6,270 bases of DNA from Gammaproteobacteria bacterium (GTDB lineage: Bacteria > Pseudomonadota > Gammaproteobacteria > Steroidobacterales > Steroidobacteraceae), in NCBI GenBank assembly GCA_009923475.1, contig RFTM01000106.1, positions 1 to 6,270 of the forward strand. Reading direction: 5' to 3'. The position numbers and the translations under genes are program-made. Under the pieces are notes generated by a model. The model was not told the DNA's origin. It worked only from the letters and a program-made list of their open reading frames with translations, and made no database searches. Positions 1-6,270 of this stretch are shown here, piece by piece (position 1 is the first letter of the stretch; every line of letters starts with the position of its first letter).

Positions 1-1
1 G

Positions 2-289
2 TTGAAGGACAGCGGAACTCCGTTTACCGCCGTTAATTATTACGAGCAGGCGTTTACCAAAGATCAGTTGAAGAAAATTTTAAAGCAGGCCGGACTTTCC
101 CCCAAGGATGTGCTCAGGACCAAGGAAGACATCTACAAGGAATTGGAACTGGCCAACAAGGACCTGTCGGATGACGCGTTGCTGGATGTGATGGTGAAGC
201 ATCCGGATCTGATTCAGCGGCCGCTTGTCGTCAAGAATGATCAGGCTGTGCTGGCCAGGCCGGCGGAAACCGTAAAAACGCTGTTGTGA
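2..289 (+). CDS. arsC: ArsC-family arsenate reductase, 5' end outside window
   Basis: This is the C-terminal 95 residues of a thioredoxin-fold ArsC/Spx-family protein. Such enzymes reduce arsenate to arsenite in the cytoplasm with glutathione/glutaredoxin. Seen directly: a LRTKED segment, a helix-rich middle (LSDDALLDVM), then QRPLVV and ARPAE. The three arginines R39, R73 and R86 (numbered from the codon at position 2) have spacings of 34 and 13, exactly those of Arg60, Arg94 and Arg107 of plasmid R773 ArsC, which bind arsenate. By the same alignment about 21 N-terminal residues, including the catalytic Cys12 region, lie left of the window. The TTG at position 2 is therefore an internal Leu codon, not a start. 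The stop is TGA at 287-289, three bases before the stop of the convergent minus-strand frame. GC is only about 52%, against 65-71% elsewhere, so this segment may have a different origin. A YffB/Spx-like paralogue without arsenate activity cannot be excluded because the Cys region is missing. Confidence 0.85.
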   Translation: MKDSGTPFTAVNYYEQAFTKDQLKKILKQAGLSPKDVLRTKEDIYKELELANKDLSDDALLDVMVKHPDLIQRPLVVKNDQAVLARPAETVKTLL

Positions 290-292
290 GTC

Positions 293-487
293 TCAGCGGT
301 CGAACGCACTGTAGGCGACAATGCGGCCGGTGGGCTGAGAGGCTGATTTTACCGGAGCAGCTTGCATGGTTGCCCGTCTGACGATATTGCCGCCCTCCCC
401 TTTCGCTTCGTAGAGCGCGCGATAGGCGGTCTTTGTCACAACGGTGAGTAAAGGACCGGGCGGAGTCGCTTCTGCCACGCCGATGCT
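293..487 (-). pseudogene. C-terminal remnant of a GGDEF (diguanylate cyclase-type) domain, in frame with the M16 gene
   Basis: The last 64 codons of the minus-strand frame do not look like M16. They begin SIGVAE, which resembles the strand near the end of GGDEF domains. After a short variable stretch come the final GGDEF helix and turn, AYRALYEAKGEGGN followed by IV, matching the family pattern A-D-x-A-L-Y-x-A-K-x-x-G-x-N-x-V. The usual Asp before x-A-L-Y is replaced by Tyr. A tail of about 26 residues without recognisable features follows. The GG[D/E]EF signature, the metal-binding residues and everything upstream are absent, so this piece cannot make cyclic di-GMP. GC of 301-480 is about 61%, between that of the arsC part and that of the M16 part. 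Identification rests on a short motif only; the non-M16 character of the tail is firmer than its assignment to GGDEF. Confidence 0.65.
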
Positions 488-2077
488 GGCGGTGACGGCG
501 TTGCCGCGCGTCGACTTCGGCAGGAAGGTGTACTTCGCGCCGCCGGGCAGCGTCTCGCTGCGGCTGCGCGCGACGATGTTGGAGGGCGAGGGATCGAAGG
601 CCTCGGCCTGCTTCAGCGCCGCGCGTCCGGTGTAGCCGGCGAGCAGCGTGGCCGGATCCGGCGAGGGCGGGATCGCCGCGCGGACCGGGTTCGCCTCGGG
701 GACGAAGAGGCCCGTCGTGCGGTTGGCGGGCTTGAGGTAGGCCTGCGCCACGCGGTTGACGTCCGCCGCCGTGACCTTCTCGGTCATGTCGCGCGACAGG
801 AACCACAGGCGCCAGTCGCCCTTGGCGATGTACTCGGAGAGCCCGAGGCCCACGCGGTCGCTGTTGTTGTAGGCGAGCTCGAAGCCCTTGAGCAGGGTGT
901 TCTTGGCGCGCTGCACCTCGGCCTCGGTGATCGGCTGGGAGGCGAGCGTATCAAGCAGGTCCAGCATCGTCTTGGTGGCGTCCGCGACGGGCTTGTCCTT
1001 CAGCACCTCGGCCGTCAGGTACATGTAGCCGGGATCCTTGAGGTCGAAGGCGATGCCGCCCACGCTGCTCGCCTTGCCGGTCTCGACCAGCGCCTTGTAG
1101 AGGCGGCCGGAGGGCTCGTTGGTGAGCACCTCGGCGAGCACCTCGACGGCGGCGTAGTCGGGGTGGGCGCCCGCCGGGATGTGGTAGCCGGCGGAGGTCA
1201 CCTGCACGTCGCCGACGCGGCGCAGCACCACGTGGCGCTCGCCGTCCTGCACCGGCTCGACGGTGTAGGTCTGTTGCAGCTTGCGCTCCGGCCGCGGGAT
1301 CGGCCCGAAGGATTCATCGACCCACTGCAGGGTCTTGGCCTCGTCGAACTTGCCGGCGATGGTCAGGACCGCGTTGTCCGGCTGGTAGAACTTCTTGTAG
1401 AAGGCGCGCAGGTTGTCCACGGGGACGCGCTCGATGTCCTCGCGCGAGCCGATGGTCGACTTGCCGTAGTTGTGCCAGAGGTAGGCGGTGGACATCACGC
1501 GCTCGAGCAGCACGCGCGAGGGATTGTTCTCGCCCGACTCGAACTCGTTGCGGACCACCGAGAACTCGCTCTTGAGGTCCTCCTCCTTGATGAAGGAATT
1601 GACCATGCGGTCGGCCTCGAGGTCGAGCGCCCAGCGCAGGTTGTCGTCGGTGGCCGCGAAGGTCTCGAAGTAGTTGGTGCGGTCGTACCAGGTGGTGCCG
1701 TTCGGGCGCGCGCCGCGGGCGGTGAGCTCCTGCGGGATGTTGGGGTGCTTGGGCGTGCCCTTGAACACCATGTGCTCGAGCAGGTGCGCCATGCCGCTCT
1801 CGCCGTAGCCCTCGTGGCGCGAGCCGACGAGGTAGGTGACGTTCACGGTGATGGTGGGCTTGGAGGCGTCCGGGAAGAGGAGTACGGTCAGGCCGTTGGC
1901 GAGCCGGTATTCCGTGATGCCCTCGACGGAGGTGATCTTCTGCGGGGCCGGCCGCGCGGCAGCGGGCTTGGCCGCCGGGGCGGGCTTGGCCGCGGGCGCC
2001 GCGAAGGCGGATGCCCCGCTGAGGGCCGCCAGCAGGGCGATGGCAAGGGCGAGGGCAGGACGGAAAGGATGGCTCAC
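293..2077 (-). CDS. Secreted M16-family zinc metallopeptidase, truncated and fused to a foreign C-terminal tail
   Basis: An insulinase/pitrilysin-type (M16) peptidase of 594 residues from the GTG at 2077, probably periplasmic. Residues 1 to about 27 form a signal peptide (basic start, Ala/Leu-rich core, likely AFA|AP cleavage), followed by an Ala/Pro/Lys linker to about 47. The inverted zinc motif HLLEH is at 98-102, and the third ligand is Glu178 in RNEFESGE, 76 residues after His102 as the family requires. The next M16 lobe shows YQPDNAVLTIAG at about 231-242. Related bacterial proteins are often about 900 residues with two M16 units. Here the second unit opens (LPGGAKYTFLPK, near 510-521) but stops after one strand and continues as a GGDEF-like tail from about residue 531. 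The catalytic half is intact, but the non-catalytic half needed for the closed chamber is missing, so activity is doubtful. An upstream GTG at 2086 is possible. I prefer 2077 because GGAG at 2086-2089 sits 8 nt before it. Confidence 0.85.
   Translation of the reverse strand: MSHPFRPALALAIALLAALSGASAFAAPAAKPAPAAKPAAARPAPQKITSVEGITEYRLANGLTVLLFPDASKPTITVNVTYLVGSRHEGYGESGMAHLLEHMVFKGTPKHPNIPQELTARGARPNGTTWYDRTNYFETFAATDDNLRWALDLEADRMVNSFIKEEDLKSEFSVVRNEFESGENNPSRVLLERVMSTAYLWHNYGKSTIGSREDIERVPVDNLRAFYKKFYQPDNAVLTIAGKFDEAKTLQWVDESFGPIPRPERKLQQTYTVEPVQDGERHVVLRRVGDVQVTSAGYHIPAGAHPDYAAVEVLAEVLTNEPSGRLYKALVETGKASSVGGIAFDLKDPGYMYLTAEVLKDKPVADATKTMLDLLDTLASQPITEAEVQRAKNTLLKGFELAYNNSDRVGLGLSEYIAKGDWRLWFLSRDMTEKVTAADVNRVAQAYLKPANRTTGLFVPEANPVRAAIPPSPDPATLLAGYTGRAALKQAEAFDPSPSNIVARSRSETLPGGAKYTFLPKSTRGNAVTASIGVAEATPPGPLLTVVTKTAYRALYEAKGEGGNIVRRATMQAAPVKSASQPTGRIVAYSAFDR
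470..505. other. Junction between two unrelated coding segments with a GC step
   Basis: On the minus strand the frame passes from the start of an M16 second repeat (…STRGNAVTA, read down to about 488) into a GGDEF-like tail (SIGVAE, 487-470). Hand-counted GC is 55% for 1-480 and 71% for 481-600. The words VTASI and TASIGVA would each fit either family, so the exact breakpoint within this short stretch cannot be fixed. No transposase, terminal inverted repeat or target duplication is visible here. The join could be microhomology-mediated recombination or a chimeric contig. Confidence 0.6.
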
Positions 2078-2085
2078 GTGAAGCA

Positions 2086-2089
2086 CTCC
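2086..2089 (-). promoter_or_regulatory. Shine-Dalgarno site that decides the M16 start
   Basis: On the minus strand GGAG (complement of ctcc) lies 8 nt upstream of the GTG at 2077-2075. It abuts the alternative GTG at 2086-2084 and so cannot serve that one. This favours the shorter protein, whose signal peptide then starts V(M)SHPFRPALAL. Confidence 0.5.
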
Positions 2090-2110
2090 GGCGGTTCGGG
2101 GAAGGCCGTC

Positions 2111-2120
2111 AATGTATACG
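2111..2120. promoter_or_regulatory. Possible shared -10 element for the divergent M16 and small exported-protein genes
   Basis: The only AT-rich patch in the short divergent region is aatgtatacg. Its centre GTATAC is palindromic, giving TATACG on the plus strand and TATACA on the minus strand, both -10-like. Start sites would be expected about 30 nt from either gene's start codon. No convincing -35 is seen on either side, so this is tentative. Confidence 0.25.
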
Positions 2121-2152
2121 GCGCACGGCGCGGCGCAAGCCCTTGCGCGTTT

Positions 2153-2593
2153 TTGAGGGTCGTGCTTGGCATCGCCTGTGCGGCGCTAGGCGCGGTCGCC
2201 CGGCTGCCCGCCCAGCCCTCGCCACAGCCTGCGGCCGTGCCGGAGGCCCAGGCGACCGCACCCGCGGTGCCCAAGCTCGACCTGCGACCGGGAGACCTGC
2301 GGCGCTTCGTGCCGCCCGAGGATCTCTACGAACCCTGGACCAGCGAACTCGACGAGGTCGTGATCCGCCCGCGCCGCGGGCCGCCCGACCTGCCGGAGCG
2401 GCGCGCCGTGCCGCAGGGCCTCGGCGGCTTGTGGTGGGCCGCAAGGCGGCCGACGCAGTCCTGGCGCCTCTTCGTGCCGGACCCCAACGCCGGTCCCGAC
2501 GCGCCGGCGACCCGGCCGCGTTCCCCCGATGACCCGCAGCCGCCGCCCGGCGCGTGGCGCATGCGCCTCGATGCGAGCGGCAAGGTCTGGTGA
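2153..2593 (+). CDS. Small probably exported Pro-rich protein of unknown function
   Basis: I do not recognise the family. From a TTG at 2153 the product is about 146 residues. A short basic start leads into a hydrophobic segment (VVLGIACAALGAVA) like a signal peptide, then a Pro/Ala/Gln-rich linker (about residues 18-40). An acidic and aromatic patch follows (PPEDLYEPWTSELDEVVIRP), then a second conserved-looking block with GLGGLWWAARRPTQSWRLF, and a Pro-rich C-terminus ending ASGKVW. It looks real because the composition changes from antisense-like to a structured secreted protein, because it fills the gap between M16 and the hppA terminator, and because WW and SWRLF blocks are unlikely in a shadow frame. 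The start is uncertain. ATG 2069 (AGGA at 2057-2060) and GTG 2078 (AAGGA at 2065-2069) have better ribosome sites but overlap or abut the M16 start and give an overlong signal-peptide n-region. A periplasmic or envelope role is only an inference. Confidence 0.6.
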   Translation: MRVVLGIACAALGAVARLPAQPSPQPAAVPEAQATAPAVPKLDLRPGDLRRFVPPEDLYEPWTSELDEVVIRPRRGPPDLPERRAVPQGLGGLWWAARRPTQSWRLFVPDPNAGPDAPATRPRSPDDPQPPPGAWRMRLDASGKVW

Positions 2594-2620
2594 CCCGGCG
2601 CCCGCTGCGCCGTAACGCCC

Positions 2621-2649
2621 AAAGAAAAAGGCCCCGTCTCCGGGGCCTT
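2621..2649 (-). terminator. Intrinsic terminator downstream of hppA
   Basis: A perfect 9-bp stem (aaggccccg, 2628-2636, with cggggcctt, 2641-2649) closes a tctc loop. Read on the minus strand the stem is followed by TTTTTCTTT (complement of 2621-2629). It begins 28 bases after the hppA stop. On the plus strand the stem is followed by ctcctcc rather than T, so it should end hppA transcription rather than that of the small plus-strand gene. Confidence 0.9.
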
Positions 2650-2677
2650 CTCCTCCATCACGTATGGTGCGGGCCGA

Positions 2678-4711
<2,034 letters not shown>

Positions 4712-4729
4712 TTATGAGAAACCCCCCTG

Positions 4730-4759
4730 AAAAAAGGCGCCGAAGTGTAACACAGCGCC
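4730..4759 (-). terminator. Terminator-like hairpin between pfp and hppA
   Basis: On the minus strand GGCGC (complement of 4755-4759) can pair with GCGCC (complement of 4736-4740). An inner GTG/CAC pairing around a TTA loop adds to it, and six T follow (4735-4730). The stem is imperfect and short, so termination of pfp transcripts would be partial at best. If it works, hppA needs its own promoter. Confidence 0.35.
4744..4752 (-). promoter_or_regulatory. Candidate extended -10 promoter for hppA
   Basis: On the minus strand TGTTACACT has the TGn plus -10 layout (TACACT, 4 of 6 to consensus). It would place a start site near 4737 and a leader of about 26 nt before the hppA ATG. No good -35 is seen at 17 bp. 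It sits inside the loop side of the terminator-like hairpin, so the two readings compete. Confidence 0.3.
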
Positions 4760-4800
4760 CGGGCGGTTCCGGGGGCCCGCGGGCCGGGCCAGCCGCCCGG
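4759..4800. repeat. GC-rich inverted repeat just after the pfp stop
   Basis: ccgggcgg (4759-4766) and ccgcccgg (4793-4800) are perfect inverted 8-mers that enclose a second perfect palindrome, ggcccgcgggcc (4774-4785). Together they would form a very stable RNA structure right behind the pfp stop codon. It lacks its own T-run. A role in 3' end stability or Rho-independent pausing is inferred. Confidence 0.55.
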
Positions 4801-4801
4801 C

Positions 4802-6121
4802 TCAGCCGCCCGGCTTGAAGGGCGGCAGCTTCTTGCGCACCGCCACGCCGCGGATCTTCACGTAGACCGGCAGGCCGTCCTTGTAGGGCGGCGGGTCGCC
4901 GCCGCCGATCAGCGGCGAGAGGTAGCGACGGCACTTGTCGGTGATGCCGAAGCCGTCCGGCGTGATGAAGTCGCGGGGCAGCTTCTTCTCGACGTTGGCG
5001 ACCTTGGCGAGCTCGACATGGCCCACCGTCCAGCGGTAAGGCTGCGAGGACTTGCGCACCACGATCGGCATCACGGCGTCGTGGCCCTTCACGGCGAGCT
5101 CGACGGCCGCCTTGCCCATCGCGTACGCCTGCTCGACGTCGGTCTTGGAGGCGATGTGGCGCGCCGCGCGTTGCAGGTAGTCGGCCACCGCCCAGTGGTA
5201 CTTGTAGCCGTGCGCCTCGCGCACCATGTTGGCCACCACCGGGCCGACGCCGCCCAGCTGCGTGTGGCCGAAGGCGTCCTTGGTGCCGGCGTCGGCGAGG
5301 AAGCGTCCGTCGGCGTAGGCCGTGCCCTCCGAGACCACGATCACGCAGTAGCCGACCCGATCGACGGTCTCCTTGACGCGCGCCAGGAAGGCCGCCTGGT
5401 CGAAGGCGATCTCGGGGAACAGGATGACGTGCGGCGGCGCGTCACGGCCCCTGCCGGCGAGCCCGCCCGCGGCGGCGATCCAGCCGGCGTGGCGGCCCAT
5501 CACCTCCATCACGAACACCTTGGTGGAGGTCTTGGCCATCGAGGCGACGTCGAGCGAGGCCTCGAGCGTGGAGATGGCGACGTACTTGGCCACCGAGCCG
5601 AAGCCCGGACAGCAATCGGTGTAGGGCAGGTCGTTGTCGACGGTCTTGGGCACGCCGATGCAGGTGATGGGATAGCCGAGCTGCTTGCCCATCTCCGCGA
5701 CCTTGTGCGCGGTGTCCATCGAGTCGTTGCCGCCGTTGTAGAAGAAGTAGCCGATGTCGTGGGCCTTGAAGACCTCGATCAGCCGCTCGTATTCGGCGCG
5801 GTTCTTGTCGAGCCCCTTCAGCTTGAAGCGCGCCGAGCCGAACGCGCCGGCGGGCGTGTGCTTGAGGCCCTCGATCGTCGCCTTGTCCTCCTTCGAGCAG
5901 TCGATGAGGTCCTCGTGCAGCGCGCCGACGATGCCGTGGCGCCCGGCATAGACCTTGCCGATGTGCTTGGGGTAGCGGGCGGCCGTCTGGATGACCCCGG
6001 CGGCCGAGGCGTTGATGACGGCGGTGACGCCGCCCGACTGGGCGTAGAACGCGTTGCGGGGGGCGGGACGGGCGGCGCGGGCCACGGGCCTGCGGACGGT
6101 CTTGCGGGCGGTCTTTTTCAT
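4802..6121 (-). CDS. pfp: Pyrophosphate-dependent 6-phosphofructokinase
   Basis: Cytoplasmic glycolytic enzyme that phosphorylates fructose 6-phosphate with PPi instead of ATP, reversibly. It has 439 residues, within the usual range for long bacterial PPi enzymes. Motifs: the N-terminal phosphate loop AQSGGVTAVIN (27-37); YNGGNDSMDT (128-137); PKTVDNDLP (158-166); MGRHAGWIA (208-216), which binds the sugar phosphate. Lys159 in PKTVDND replaces the Gly of ATP enzymes, and Asp133 replaces the Gly that leaves room for ATP; both mark PPi use. Asn132 stands where E. coli PfkA has Asp103, which is less usual. Residues 1-22 are a Lys/Arg/Ala/Pro-rich tail ahead of the normal family start near NAFYAQ. 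The ATG at 6121 lacks a clear ribosome site; a GTG at codon 13 has none either, so the start is somewhat uncertain. It lies upstream of hppA on the same strand and divergent to adk. Confidence 0.95.
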   Translation of the reverse strand: MKKTARKTVRRPVARAARPAPRNAFYAQSGGVTAVINASAAGVIQTAARYPKHIGKVYAGRHGIVGALHEDLIDCSKEDKATIEGLKHTPAGAFGSARFKLKGLDKNRAEYERLIEVFKAHDIGYFFYNGGNDSMDTAHKVAEMGKQLGYPITCIGVPKTVDNDLPYTDCCPGFGSVAKYVAISTLEASLDVASMAKTSTKVFVMEVMGRHAGWIAAAGGLAGRGRDAPPHVILFPEIAFDQAAFLARVKETVDRVGYCVIVVSEGTAYADGRFLADAGTKDAFGHTQLGGVGPVVANMVREAHGYKYHWAVADYLQRAARHIASKTDVEQAYAMGKAAVELAVKGHDAVMPIVVRKSSQPYRWTVGHVELAKVANVEKKLPRDFITPDGFGITDKCRRYLSPLIGGGDPPPYKDGLPVYVKIRGVAVRKKLPPFKPGG

Positions 6122-6144
6122 GGGCGCCGAGGATAGCGCAGCAT

Positions 6145-6173
6145 TTGACCTGCCGGGAACGGGCGGTTACCGT
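6145..6173 (+). promoter_or_regulatory. Candidate sigma-70 promoter for adk
   Basis: TTGACC (6145-6150, 5 of 6 to the -35 consensus) is followed by a 17-bp spacer and TACCGT (6168-6173), which keeps the three most conserved -10 bases T, A and final T. Transcription would start near 6180, giving a leader of about 38 nt before the adk ATG. It fits within the 96-bp divergent gap between pfp and adk. Confidence 0.45.
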
Positions 6174-6217
6174 GCGCCCTGTCATCCAAAGCAAGGATGC
6201 CCAAGGGCCCTCCACCC

Positions 6218-6270
6218 ATGAGAATCGTGTTCCTCGGCGCGCCCGGCTCCGGCAAGGGGACGCAATCGCA
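6218..6270 (+). CDS. adk: Adenylate kinase, N-terminal 17 codons only
   Basis: The visible residues, MRIVFLGAPGSGKGTQS, are the classic adenylate kinase opening: a first beta strand and the P-loop GAPGSGKGT (7-15), whose Lys13 binds the phosphates. The enzyme interconverts ATP + AMP and 2 ADP in the cytoplasm. The rest lies beyond the right edge. AAGGG at 6203-6207 lies 10 nt before the ATG. An in-frame ATG at 6197 would add seven residues (MPKGPPP) but has its AGGA directly abutting, so 6218 is preferred and matches the family start. Other P-loop kinases are unlikely given the GAPGSGKGTQ wording. Its place next to pfp and hppA fits adenylate and PPi balance. Confidence 0.93.
   Translation, partial: MRIVFLGAPGSGKGTQS

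Noticed and set aside
1163..2068. Upstream extension of the small plus-strand gene through the M16 gene
   Set aside because: The translated stretch is a low-complexity antisense of M16; protein-like sequence begins only after about 2140.
5018..6136. 372-codon plus-strand frame opposite pfp
   Set aside because: Val/Asp/His/Arg/Gly-rich shadow of the pfp codon bias, no recognisable domain, and pfp is unambiguous.
6197..6217. Upstream in-frame ATG for adk
   Set aside because: Its purine-rich site directly abuts the ATG and the added MPKGPPP is not typical; 6218 matches the family start.

Overview
The window reads as a GC-rich proteobacterial chromosome segment, most likely gammaproteobacterial (Xanthomonadales- or Steroidobacter-like). 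That placement is an inference from gene content and GC and cannot be settled from this stretch alone. The core genes are a PPi-dependent 6-phosphofructokinase (pfp) and a K+-independent proton-pumping pyrophosphatase (hppA), encoded in tandem on the minus strand. The start of adenylate kinase (adk) lies divergently beside pfp at the right edge.

Layout from left to right: (1) Positions 1 to about 480 have clearly lower GC (about 52% for 1-300 and 55% for 1-480, hand count). They carry the 3' part of an ArsC-family arsenate reductase on the plus strand and, convergent to it, the C-terminal tail of a GGDEF-type domain on the minus strand. (2) From about 480 rightward GC jumps to about 71% (481-600). 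The minus-strand frame that ends as a GGDEF tail continues, without a stop, into a secreted M16 zinc metallopeptidase. The M16 protein breaks off just inside its second M16 repeat. The resulting frame is therefore a chimera of two unrelated proteins, which is the most unusual thing in the window. It is either a real rearrangement or an assembly misjoin. (3) A divergent small gene for an unrecognised, probably exported, Pro-rich protein (about 2153-2593). (4) A strong intrinsic terminator facing hppA, then hppA, then a 90-bp gap holding a terminator-like hairpin, an extended -10-like site and a GC-rich inverted repeat, then pfp. (5) A 96-bp divergent intergenic region with a plausible adk promoter, and the first 17 codons of adk with the P-loop.

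Functionally, pfp and hppA fit a PPi-linked energy economy. Pfp uses PPi (or makes it, when running in the gluconeogenic direction) at the Fru-6-P/Fru-1,6-P2 step. HppA couples membrane PPi hydrolysis to proton export, or may make PPi from the proton gradient. Adk balances the adenylate pool that PPi-releasing reactions turn into AMP. I see no wholly new system here. The chimeric M16/GGDEF junction with its compositional step is the item to verify first.
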